From NCBI GenBank assembly GCA_946626795.1, contig CAMOUZ010000026.1:1-12291 (forward strand): 12,291 nt of DNA, read 5' to 3'. A program made the position numbers and the translations under genes. Origin of the DNA: an uncultured Clostridia bacterium. GTDB taxonomy: Bacteria; Bacillota; Clostridia; Christensenellales; CAG-1252. Positions 1 to 6,299 of the stretch are shown piece after piece. Positions within the stretch are counted from its first letter, which is position 1. Every line of letters begins with the position of its first letter. The notes below the pieces were generated by a model. The model was not told where the DNA came from and searched no databases. It saw nothing but the letters and a program-made list of their open reading frames with translations.

Positions 1-599
1 ACTTCTATAAAGTGGTGACGAATGCCGCCACCGCGTGGCTCTATGGTTGCTCGGCGGTGAATTGCGCCTTGCTCGGCATCGGCGAGAGGACGGGAAACTG
101 TCCCTTGGAGGCGATGGCGATCGAGTACGCTTCCCTGAAAGGGACGACGGACGGGATGGACCTTTCGGTCATCACCGAGATCGCGGAGTATTTCAAGCGG
201 GAGATCGGTTATAAGATCCCGCCGCGCACGCCTTTCGTGGGTAGGGATTTCAATGTCACGAGAGCGGGCGTCCACGTGGACGGCCTCATGAAGGACGAGG
301 AGATCTATAATATCTTCAATACAACCAAGGTCTTGCATCGTCCGCCGATGGTCTGCGTGGATAATAACAGCGGACTCGCGGGCATTGCCTATTGGATCAA
401 TAACAGCTATTCGCTTCCCGAGGAGGCAAAAGTTTTGAAAAGCGATCCCATCGTGGCGGCGGTCAAGGCGAGAGTGGACGAGATGTATGCCGGCGGAAGA
501 GTGGCGGCGATGAGCGACGGCGAGCTGGATGATCTCGTGCGCGACGCGGACGCCGCACGCTATGTGCAGTTCGTGAAGATCTCGGAGCGCAGACGCTGA
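1..599 (+). CDS. Re-citrate synthase-like acyltransferase, 3' part (isopropylmalate/homocitrate synthase family)
   Basis: This is the C-terminal part of a gene that begins before the window; the reading frame is open from base 3 (F-Y-K-V-V-T-N-A), so the GTG at 12 is not its start. The family condenses acetyl-CoA with a 2-oxoacid in a metal-dependent TIM barrel. Visible are the barrel-end motif GIGERTGN and a late segment DFNVTRAGVHVDG, which takes the place of the HE(S/A)GIHxDG metal/substrate motif of LeuA and NifV. The following segment (IYNIFNTTKVLHRPP, then SGLAGIAYWIN) is what I associate with clostridial Re-citrate synthases, which make citrate from oxaloacetate and acetyl-CoA in anaerobes lacking the usual Si enzyme. 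There is no LeuA-type C-terminal regulatory domain: the protein stops soon after the barrel region. Family assignment is strong; Re-citrate synthase rather than homocitrate or isopropylmalate synthase is a recognition call made without a database search. Confidence 0.8.
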   Translation, partial: FYKVVTNAATAWLYGCSAVNCALLGIGERTGNCPLEAMAIEYASLKGTTDGMDLSVITEIAEYFKREIGYKIPPRTPFVGRDFNVTRAGVHVDGLMKDEEIYNIFNTTKVLHRPPMVCVDNNSGLAGIAYWINNSYSLPEEAKVLKSDPIVAAVKARVDEMYAGGRVAAMSDGELDDLVRDADAARYVQFVKISERRR

Positions 600-660
600 T
601 ATCGCACGCGCGCGAATAAAAGTTAACGCGCGAAAGGGCGAAAATAAGCGTGAACAAAAT

Positions 661-690
661 GTCAAAAGCTATAAGAAATTATAGTATAAT
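661..690 (+). promoter_or_regulatory. Promoter of the P-loop/thrC/trpS operon
   Basis: A perfect -10 hexamer TATAAT lies at 685-690, preceded by TAG. The best -35 at 18-nt spacing is weak (GTCAAA, 661-666). Transcription would start near 697, leaving a leader of about 25 nt that carries a strong AAGGAGG ribosome binding site (708-714), 7 nt before the ATG at 722. No T-box or attenuator is visible, although thrC and trpS follow. Confidence 0.55.
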
Positions 691-721
691 AAAGAAAAAC
701 CATTCATAAGGAGGACTCAAA

Positions 722-1138
722 ATGATCAGAATCGTATATGGAGCAAAGGGCAGCGGCAAGACGGCAAAACTTATCAACGAAGCAAATGAGATGGTGGAGA
801 AGAGCGCCGGAAGCATCGTTTTTTTGACCTATACCGATCGCTATAAATTCGATCTCAGCTATAAGATCAGGCTCATCAATGTGGAGAATTTCGGCATCGG
901 CACGGAGGAAGAGCTCGCCGGCTTCATCAAGGGTATTCTTGCGTCCAATGCGGATATCGATATGCTTTATGTCGATGGCGCACACCGCGTCACAGGCAAG
1001 AAGGTCGAAGATATGCAGTTCTTCTATGACGATATCGCGAAGGCAGGCAAGAACAGCGCCGTTGAGATCATCCTCAGCGCCAGCACGGATGTGCTCCCCG
1101 CATTCTTGAAGGACGCCGAGTGCGAAAAGGTGATCTGA
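722..1138 (+). CDS. Small P-loop NTPase of unknown role
   Basis: This 138-residue soluble protein begins with a Walker A motif, GAKGSGKT at residues 7-14, right after the first beta strand. A plausible Walker B strand lies at residues 80-85 (DMLYVD, D85). It is far too short for a PilT/VirB11 ATPase, although relatives are sometimes labelled twitching motility protein. The order of a short N-terminal P-loop, a central hhhhD strand and a final strand around EIILSAS loosely recalls compact kinases such as thymidine kinase, but I see no zinc site or lid, so no substrate can be named. The start is well supported by AAGGAGG 7 nt upstream. It is the first gene of the operon and ends 12 nt before thrC, suggesting co-transcription but not a shared pathway. 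Confidence 0.8.
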   Translation: MIRIVYGAKGSGKTAKLINEANEMVEKSAGSIVFLTYTDRYKFDLSYKIRLINVENFGIGTEEELAGFIKGILASNADIDMLYVDGAHRVTGKKVEDMQFFYDDIAKAGKNSAVEIILSASTDVLPAFLKDAECEKVI

Positions 1139-1150
1139 TTCGGAGAGAAG

Positions 1151-2638
1151 ATGAAATATATCAGTACGAGAAACGCCGCCCACCGCGTGTCGGGCTGCGA
1201 AGCTATTTTGACGGGCATCAGTCCGGACGGAGGTCTCTTCGTTCCGGAGTCTTTCCCGCAGGTCTCTTTGGATGACATCGAGAAGATGGCGGATATGAGC
1301 TATGCCGAGCGTTCGGCATATGTCATGGGGCTTTATCTCGATGAGTTTTCCCAAGAAGAGCTTCTTTCCATCGCCGAAAAGGCGTATGCCCGCTTCGAGG
1401 ACGAGGACGCTTGTCCCCTGACTAAGATCGAAGAAGGACTTTATCTTTTAGAGCTTTGGCATGGCCCCACTTTCGCCTTCAAAGACGTCGCGCTCACCGT
1501 CCTCCCGCAGCTCATCTCTCATTCGAGAGAGAAGAAGGGAGAGGCGCTCACCACCCTTGTTTTGGTGGCGACGAGCGGCGACACGGGCAAAGCCGCTTTG
1601 GAAGGCTTTAAGGATGTGAAAGGCACGGAGATCATGGTCTTTTATCCCGATGAAGGGGTCTCCGATATGCAGAAATTGCAGATGGTCACGACGGGCGGGG
1701 AGAATACCTACGTTGCGGGCATTTACGGGAATTTCGACGACGCGCAGACCGCGGTCAAGCAGATATTTACGGATCCGGACGTGGCGGCGAAGCTTCGCGA
1801 GAAGGGCTATGTGATGAGCTCGGCGAATTCCATCAATTGGGGCCGCCTCCTCCCGCAGATCGCTTATTATTTCTCCGCCTATGCCGATCTTGTCGGAAGC
1901 GGTGAGATCGAGAAGGGCGACGAAGTGAATTTCTGCGTGCCGACGGGAAATTTCGGCAATATCCTTGCGGGATATTACGCTTCGCGTATGGGGCTTCCCG
2001 TGCATAAGCTCGTTTGCGCTTCCAATATCAATAACGTTTTGACGGATTTCTTCACGACGGGGGAATACGACATCTCGCGTATCTTCCATAAGACTATCTC
2101 CCCCTCGATGGATATCCTCATCTCCTCAAATCTCGAACGCTTGATCTTCGAGATCACGGGTCGGGACGACGGGAAGCTCCGCGAGCTGATGGCGGCATTG
2201 AAAACGGATGGGAAATATAAGGTGGATCCTCTCCTCATCAAGAAGGAGTTCTCCGTCTTCGAGGCAGGTTATGCGGACGAAGAGGAGACGATGGAGACCA
2301 TCTATAATACCTTCGATGAATACGGATATCTCGTGGATCCGCATACTTCCGTCGCGGTGAGCGTCTATAACAAGTATTATGCCACGTCGGATGATCTCAC
2401 GCCCTGCGTCGTGCTCTCGACGGCGAGCCCGTATAAGTTCGCCGCGGACGTCTATGAAGCGGTGGGCGAAAGCCGCGTGGACGATCCCTTCAAAGCGGTG
2501 AAGAGGCTTCATCTTCTGACGGGGATGGAAGTGCCGGAGGGGATCGCGAATCTCGAGGCGGCGGAGATCCGTTTTCGTGACGTTTTGCAAAGAGAAGAGA
2601 TCAAAGAAAAAGTGCTTGAAAAGGTGACCGAAAAATGA
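1151..2638 (+). CDS. thrC: Threonine synthase
   Basis: This PLP enzyme converts O-phosphohomoserine to threonine and phosphate, the last step of threonine synthesis, in the cytoplasm. The 495-residue length and the N-terminus (STRN near the start, GISPDGGLFVPE at 22-33) fit the long E. coli/yeast-type threonine synthase rather than the shorter Bacillus type. The PLP-binding lysine is K111 in the motif HGPTFAFKD (104-112). The phosphate-binding loop is TSGDTGK (141-147), and the conserved SANSINWGR segment follows. A GGAG site sits just upstream of the ATG. No homoserine dehydrogenase or homoserine kinase gene lies nearby, so the rest of the pathway must be elsewhere. Its last codons overlap the start of trpS by 4 nt (ATGA), implying translational coupling. 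Confidence 0.96.
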   Translation: MKYISTRNAAHRVSGCEAILTGISPDGGLFVPESFPQVSLDDIEKMADMSYAERSAYVMGLYLDEFSQEELLSIAEKAYARFEDEDACPLTKIEEGLYLLELWHGPTFAFKDVALTVLPQLISHSREKKGEALTTLVLVATSGDTGKAALEGFKDVKGTEIMVFYPDEGVSDMQKLQMVTTGGENTYVAGIYGNFDDAQTAVKQIFTDPDVAAKLREKGYVMSSANSINWGRLLPQIAYYFSAYADLVGSGEIEKGDEVNFCVPTGNFGNILAGYYASRMGLPVHKLVCASNINNVLTDFFTTGEYDISRIFHKTISPSMDILISSNLERLIFEITGRDDGKLRELMAALKTDGKYKVDPLLIKKEFSVFEAGYADEEETMETIYNTFDEYGYLVDPHTSVAVSVYNKYYATSDDLTPCVVLSTASPYKFAADVYEAVGESRVDDPFKAVKRLHLLTGMEVPEGIANLEAAEIRFRDVLQREEIKEKVLEKVTEK

Positions 2639-3618
2639 GAATATACAGTGGCATACAGCCGACGGGATGTATCACGATCGGCAATTATATCGGCGCGGTG
2701 AAGAATTGGCTCGAACTCCAAGAGGAGAATGACTGTCTTTTCGCCGTCGCGAATCAACACGCGCTGACGGTCAGACAGGTGCCGCAGGAGCTCAGGGAGC
2801 GCACGCTCTCTTTCTTCGCGCAGTTCTTGGCTTGCGGCTTGGATCCCGAGAAGAGCATCTTGTACGTGCAGTCCAATGTCCCCGAGCATAGCGAGCTCGC
2901 ATGGATCCTCTCTTGCCATACGTATATCGGCGAGCTCGAACGTATGACGCAGTTTAAGGATAAATCTCGCAAGAATGAAGACAATATCAATGCAGGGCTT
3001 TTGACGTATCCCGTTTTGATGGCGGCGGATATCCTGCTTTTCGGCTCGGATCTCGTCCCCGTAGGCAAGGATCAAAAGCAGCATTTGGAGCTCGCGCGCG
3101 ATCTCGCCATCCGCTTCAATAATCGCTATGGTGACACTTTCGTTGTGCCCGAGCCTTATATCCCCAAGCAGGGCGCCAAGATCACGAGCCTCCAAAACCC
3201 GACGGAAAAGATGAGCAAGTCGGATAAAGATCAAAATGCGACGGTCTCCATCATCGATCCCCCCGACGTCATTATGCGCAAGTTCAAGCGCGCCGTGACG
3301 GACAGCGATAATCGCATCGTCTTTGCGGAGGAGAAGCCCGGCATCTCGAATCTTCTTACCATCTATTCCGCCTTCACGGGCGTGACTGTCGAAGAGGCGG
3401 AAGCCCGTTTCCAAGGGAAAGGATACGGAGATTTCAAGCTCGCGGTGGGAGAAGCCGTCGCGGACGCTCTCGCCCCCGTGCAGAAGAAATATAATGAGTA
3501 TCTCTCGGACAAGGCGGAGTTGGAACGCATTATGAAAGAAGGCGCGGAGAAGGCGCACCGCCTCGCCGCCCGCACGATGCGCAAGGTCAAGAAAAAGATA
3601 GGTTTCGTGCAAGACTGA
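2635..3618 (+). CDS. trpS: Tryptophanyl-tRNA synthetase
   Basis: This class I aminoacyl-tRNA synthetase charges tRNA-Trp. At 327 residues it has the usual length of bacterial TrpRS. The N-terminal PTGCITIGNYIGA (9-21) holds the HIGH-equivalent signature (here TIGN). VPVGKDQKQH (141-150) and the KMSKS loop (192-196) complete the active site. The C-terminal helical anticodon-binding region runs to the end. Translation starts on the ATG inside the thrC stop overlap, with AAGGTGA 7 nt upstream. Coupling of thrC and trpS in one transcript has no obvious metabolic logic; I see no T-box leader, so tryptophan-dependent control is not evident. The stop codon overlaps the next start by 1 nt (TGATG). 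Confidence 0.97.
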   Translation: MRIYSGIQPTGCITIGNYIGAVKNWLELQEENDCLFAVANQHALTVRQVPQELRERTLSFFAQFLACGLDPEKSILYVQSNVPEHSELAWILSCHTYIGELERMTQFKDKSRKNEDNINAGLLTYPVLMAADILLFGSDLVPVGKDQKQHLELARDLAIRFNNRYGDTFVVPEPYIPKQGAKITSLQNPTEKMSKSDKDQNATVSIIDPPDVIMRKFKRAVTDSDNRIVFAEEKPGISNLLTIYSAFTGVTVEEAEARFQGKGYGDFKLAVGEAVADALAPVQKKYNEYLSDKAELERIMKEGAEKAHRLAARTMRKVKKKIGFVQD

Positions 3619-4478
3619 TGTTTGGTTACGTTCTTCCCGACAAGCCGAATCTTTATATGAAGGATTACGCGCTTTTCCGTGCGTATTATTGCGGGCTTTG
3701 CCACGCCACGAAAGGGGAGAGCGGTCAGCTCGCGCGTTTCTCCGTGGATTACGACGCCACTTTCCTCAGCCTTTTCTTCCACGGCTTGCACGGCGTGAAA
3801 GCGGAGGTCAAAAATAAGCGCTGCGTTTTAAATCCCAAGAAGCGTCCCGTCATCGCCGCCACCCCTTTGATGAAAAGGATCGCGCGGCTGGATCTCATTC
3901 TTCTCGGGATGAAACTTGCGGATGATAAAGAGGACGGAGAGTCTCATCCTTTCAGGAGGATGGCTTTCGCTCGGCAGGTGAAGAAGGCGAGAAGGAAGGA
4001 AGCGGAGCTTGCCGCCCTTGCGGACGCTTGCCGCGAGGCGCAGAGCAGGGAAGAAAGAGAGGGCGTCTCCCTCGACGGAGCGGCGGAGCCTTTCGCCGTG
4101 ATGATGAAGGAGGTCTTCCGCGCCCTTGCGGAGGAGAAGACTACGCCCGAAATCAAGCGGATAGGCTATCTTCTCGGAAAGTACGTGTATTATATGGACG
4201 CCCTCGACGATTATGACGAGGACAGGAAAAAAGGTCGTTTCAATGCCTTCCGCCGCACCTTCGGCGCGAAGGATTACGCTGAGCTCATCGAGGCTCACGA
4301 AGAAGACGTCCGTTTCATCATCGAGGAGATCGTTCGCGGGATCGAAGAAGCCTATAAGACGGTGGATCTCGGCGAGAATGACGGCGTCGTCACGAATACC
4401 CTTTGGTACGGGCTTCGCCTCAGGCTGGAAACCCTGCTGAAAAAGGAGAAAGGAAAATGTATAAAGATCCGTTTATAG
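3618..4478 (+). CDS. DUF5685 family protein
   Basis: This 286-residue protein of unknown function matches my recollection of DUF5685, a Firmicutes family commonly found beside a J-domain gene, as here. It opens with FGYVLPDKP and contains a C-X2-C pair (YCGLC, C25 and C28) plus another cysteine at C69 in a basic segment. It is predicted to be mostly helical and soluble. Two acidic clusters stand out: DDKED at 102-106 and DALDDYDED at 194-202. They are about 90 residues apart and resemble the paired aspartate motifs of isoprenyl-diphosphate synthases, but that is only a pattern resemblance. The ATG overlaps the trpS stop (TGATG) and has no strong ribosome binding site of its own, so translation is probably coupled. 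The 3' end overlaps the J-domain gene by 22 nt. Confidence 0.85.
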   Translation: MFGYVLPDKPNLYMKDYALFRAYYCGLCHATKGESGQLARFSVDYDATFLSLFFHGLHGVKAEVKNKRCVLNPKKRPVIAATPLMKRIARLDLILLGMKLADDKEDGESHPFRRMAFARQVKKARRKEAELAALADACREAQSREEREGVSLDGAAEPFAVMMKEVFRALAEEKTTPEIKRIGYLLGKYVYYMDALDDYDEDRKKGRFNAFRRTFGAKDYAELIEAHEEDVRFIIEEIVRGIEEAYKTVDLGENDGVVTNTLWYGLRLRLETLLKKEKGKCIKIRL

Positions 4479-5083
4479 TGCTCGGCGTTTCGAGGGACGT
4501 CACGCAGGAAGAAGTGCGGCAGGCGTATGAGAAGCTCCGCGAGGAGTATCGCGCGGCGATCCATATCGAGGGTGACGAAGGGAAGCAAGCGGCGAAGAAA
4601 CTCTCCGAGCTCGAAGAGGCTTATCGCGCGGCGATGGACACCCTCGCCTCGGGCTCCGAAGTGCGCGGCGTGTATGATCACGTGGCTTCGCTTTTGAAGA
4701 CAAAGCGTTATGACGAGGCACAGTCCGCTTTGGACAAGATCTCGGATCGCGGCGCGGAGTGGCATTATTATCAATCCGCCGTCTATCACGGCAAAGGCTG
4801 GTATTACGAGGCGAAAGCCCAGCTCGATATGGCGATCAATATGGACCCCGACAATCAAAAATATAAAGATACGCTTGCGCGCATGAAGAGCCACGCGGCG
4901 GATCCCACGGGGACTGCGGGCGCTTCAAACGGCGCTTCGGGCGGCAGAGGCGGCTATGACACCTATGAAGGGATGCAAGAGAGGGGTCGTCGCGGAGCCA
5001 CGGCAGGCGACTGTTGCGCGAGCCTCATCTGCGCGGACTGTTGCTGTGAATGCATGGGCGGAGATCTCATCCGCTGCTGCTAA
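4457..5083 (+). CDS. Degenerate J-domain protein with TPR-like middle and Cys-rich C-terminus
   Basis: I start this 208-residue protein at the ATG at 4457, because AGGAG lies 8 nt upstream and the J-like domain begins at once (DPFIVLGVSRDVTQEEV); the longer frame from 4403 adds a non-homologous stretch read through the previous gene. Residues 4-65 fit helices I-III of a J domain, but the HPD tripeptide needed to stimulate DnaK ATPase is missing: R-A-A (32-34) occupies its place. Residues about 74-140 look like one or two TPR helices pairs (YDEAQSALDKI, then YYEAKAQLDMAI and PDN). A Gly-rich linker leads to a tail with nine cysteines in the last 23 residues, ending GGDLIRCC. That tail is typical of the DUF5685-linked J proteins. 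It could bind metal, be acylated, or anchor the protein at a membrane; the sequence does not decide. Confidence 0.85.
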   Translation: MYKDPFIVLGVSRDVTQEEVRQAYEKLREEYRAAIHIEGDEGKQAAKKLSELEEAYRAAMDTLASGSEVRGVYDHVASLLKTKRYDEAQSALDKISDRGAEWHYYQSAVYHGKGWYYEAKAQLDMAINMDPDNQKYKDTLARMKSHAADPTGTAGASNGASGGRGGYDTYEGMQERGRRGATAGDCCASLICADCCCECMGGDLIRCC

Positions 5084-5614
5084 ATGAAAAAGATCACGTC
5101 TAAGGAAATAGCACTATCGGGGATCGCGGCGGCGTTCGCGGTCATCGCGGTAGTGCTTTCTTATTACGTGTCTGTCCTGACTCTCGCTTTTTATGCCTTG
5201 GCTTCCGTCGCCCTGATGCTCCCGCTCCTCGCGGAGAGCGGCAGAGGGTGCGTCCTTGCCTATCTGGCGTCGGCGGGTCTTTCTTTCCTTTTCGTCGGAT
5301 ATATCCACGTCCTGCCTTACCTCATGATGTTCGGTCCCTATACGATACTTTTCTATTATCTTCGGAAATATCTGAAAAAACCCTATTTTTGCATCCCGAT
5401 CAAAGTGGCGTTTGCGGACCTCTCTTTTCTCGCGGTCTTTTATGCTACGGGGCTGACCCTTGCGGATTTTCCCATCGTGGAGACACTTCCCAAGGCAGGG
5501 CAGTACGCCGTCATTTACGTTGTCCTTTCCGCGGCGTTCATCGTCTTCGACCTTGCTTTCGAGCGCCTTTATTCCTTGCTTCTCGAACGCTTCGGCGGGC
5601 GGCTCCGCTCTTAA
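5084..5614 (+). CDS. Polytopic membrane protein, unknown function
   Basis: This 176-residue, highly hydrophobic protein begins on the ATG directly after the J-protein stop (TAAATG), without a good ribosome binding site, so it is probably translationally coupled. Five or six membrane helices can be drawn at roughly 10-29, 31-50, 56-72, 75-94, 104-123 and 141-160. The N-terminus is basic (KKITSKE) and the C-terminus ends with arginines, suggesting both ends are cytoplasmic. The size and helix number are compatible with a substrate-binding (S) subunit of an ECF transporter or a similar small integral membrane protein, but I see no diagnostic motif and no ECF ATPase genes nearby. It is the last gene of the operon. 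Its TAA overlaps the stop codon of a convergent gene. Confidence 0.75.
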   Translation: MKKITSKEIALSGIAAAFAVIAVVLSYYVSVLTLAFYALASVALMLPLLAESGRGCVLAYLASAGLSFLFVGYIHVLPYLMMFGPYTILFYYLRKYLKKPYFCIPIKVAFADLSFLAVFYATGLTLADFPIVETLPKAGQYAVIYVVLSAAFIVFDLAFERLYSLLLERFGGRLRS

Positions 5615-5781
5615 TTCACGGCGGAACAACCGCACCCCGATGCGCTTCCGTAATTCTCGGAGACGAGGAAGGCTAGCGCCAGCACGATGAGCGTGAGATT
5701 CTCCGTGGAGAGGGTGCCATCCCCTCCGAAAGTATAGATCAGAAGCAGTAAGAGCATCAGTAGCATTCCGCCGTTTTGCAT
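5611..5781 (-). CDS. Small two-helix membrane protein with CGC tail
   Basis: This 56-residue protein, transcribed leftward, has a short N-terminus (MQNGG), a leucine-rich hydrophobic run (about 6-18), a Gly/Asp turn, a second hydrophobic stretch (about 29-40) and a C-terminus containing CGC. The composition is that of a real small membrane protein rather than a shadow frame. I choose the ATG at 5781 because an AGGGGGT-type site sits 7 nt upstream. A longer form starting at TTG 5814 would add 11 residues (basic, K/R-rich) and also has a GGGAGGG site about 6 nt upstream, so the start is uncertain. It diverges from the arsR-type gene and converges on the membrane-protein gene, sharing 4 nt (TTAA serves as a stop on both strands). 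Function is unknown. Confidence 0.6.
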   Translation of the reverse strand: MQNGGMLLMLLLLLIYTFGGDGTLSTENLTLIVLALAFLVSENYGSASGCGCSAVN

Positions 5782-5844
5782 TCTTTTTACCCCCTTTTGC
5801 GTATGCTTCGACAAGAGTTACCCTCCCTTCGACGAGATTCCTCT

Positions 5845-5873
5845 TTGACATTTTTTTATATGACTTGTAGGAT
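5845..5873 (+). promoter_or_regulatory. Candidate arsR promoter, possibly giving a leaderless mRNA
   Basis: A perfect TTGACA (5845-5850) is followed after 17 nt by TAGGAT (5868-5873), a 4/6 match to TATAAT. Six bases later is the GTG start at 5880, which is where transcription would be expected to start. The AGGATGAG just before the GTG could instead act as a weak ribosome binding site in a transcript started further upstream. Confidence 0.45.
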
Positions 5874-5884
5874 GAGAATGTGAA
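5855..5884 (-). promoter_or_regulatory. Candidate promoter for the small membrane protein
   Basis: Read on the - strand, TTCACA (5884-5879) and TATAAA (5860-5855) are separated by 18 nt. Each differs from consensus at one position. Transcription would begin near 5848 and give a leader of about 65 nt. The element overlaps the start of the divergent arsR-type gene and its promoter, so one bound regulator could affect both directions. Confidence 0.4.
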
Positions 5885-6218
5885 TGCGCCCCTTCGTCTC
5901 TCGCGCCGCGACGAGAGCGTCATACGCTATTATCTTCCGAAGAATGAGATCCTCTCCGACCTTGCGGATTTTTTCTCCGTTTTCAGCGACGCCACCCGCG
6001 TGAAGATCCTCTCCTCCCTCCTCATCAAGGAGATGTGCGTGACGGATATCTGCCTCCTCACGGGGCAGCGGCAGAGCACGGTCTCTCATCAGCTCGCCTT
6101 TCTCCGATCTTTGAAACTCGTGAAGACCAGGAGGGAAGGGAAGATCGTGTATTATTCCGTCGCAAATCAATACGTCGTCAAAATGCTGGACCTCGGGACG
6201 AAGTTTTTGGGATATTAA
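5880..6218 (+). CDS. ArsR/SmtB-type winged-helix transcription regulator
   Basis: This 112-residue DNA-binding repressor-type protein shows the classic ArsR core: DLADFFSVFSDATRVKIL (28-45), a recognition region QSTVSHQLAFLRSLKLV (65-81), and the beta-wing RREGKIVYYSV (84-94). The metal site is unusual. The canonical ELCVCDL is EMCVTDIC, so C53 is kept, the second cysteine of CVC is threonine (T55), and another cysteine appears at C58. The C-terminal helix (NQYVVKMLDLGTKF) lacks the Asp/His ligands of the alpha-5 zinc site. The GTG start is forced, since an in-frame TAG lies 12 nt upstream and no other start precedes the conserved core. No metal transporter or arsenic gene is adjacent. The nearest possible target is itself and the divergent small membrane protein. 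Confidence 0.9.
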   Translation: MNAPLRLSRRDESVIRYYLPKNEILSDLADFFSVFSDATRVKILSSLLIKEMCVTDICLLTGQRQSTVSHQLAFLRSLKLVKTRREGKIVYYSVANQYVVKMLDLGTKFLGY

Positions 6219-6242
6219 ATGTCCCAAATATCATAAGCATTT

Positions 6243-6274
6243 AGAGGAGAAAGCATTTCTCCTCTTTTGTTTTT
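6243..6274 (+). terminator. Rho-independent terminator after the arsR-type gene
   Basis: A perfect 10-bp stem pairs AGAGGAGAAA (6243-6252) with TTTCTCCTCT (6256-6265), loop GCA (or a 9-bp stem with a 5-nt loop), followed at once by TTTTGTTTTT. It separates the regulator from uvrC, and its T-tract runs into the -35 region of the uvrC promoter. Confidence 0.88.
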
Positions 6275-6299
6275 CTGCCGTTCGTAGTATAATACTCTT
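6267..6299 (+). promoter_or_regulatory. uvrC promoter placed for a leaderless mRNA
   Basis: A perfect TATAAT lies at 6288-6293, preceded by TAG as in the promoter near 685. The -35 is poor (TTGTTT, 6267-6272, only 15 nt away) and overlaps the terminator T-tract. The A of the uvrC ATG (6300) is 7 nt after the hexamer, exactly where transcription is expected to begin. No purine-rich ribosome binding site exists upstream of this ATG. Confidence 0.6.

Noticed and set aside
607..632. CGCGCG inverted repeat downstream of the citrate synthase-like gene, as a terminator
   Set aside because: The stem is only 6 bp of alternating CG with a 12-nt loop and is followed by AAAGGG, not a T-tract. The 600-660 stretch otherwise shows nothing I can name.
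600..721. T-box or amino-acid leader upstream of the operon containing thrC and trpS
   Set aside because: The leader predicted from the TATAAT at 685 is only about 25 nt and there is no T-box consensus or leader peptide.
2509..3612. Long - strand frame opposite trpS
   Set aside because: Antisense of a clear tryptophanyl-tRNA synthetase; no ribosome binding site, no domain.
4403..4456. Extended N-terminus of the J-domain protein
   Set aside because: These codons lie inside the DUF5685 gene, have no ribosome binding site, and are not homologous to J-protein N-termini; AGGAG precedes the ATG at 4457.
5114..5923. Long - strand frame opposite the membrane protein
   Set aside because: Very basic, low-complexity translation without domains; it also spans the better-supported small gene at 5611-5781 in another frame.
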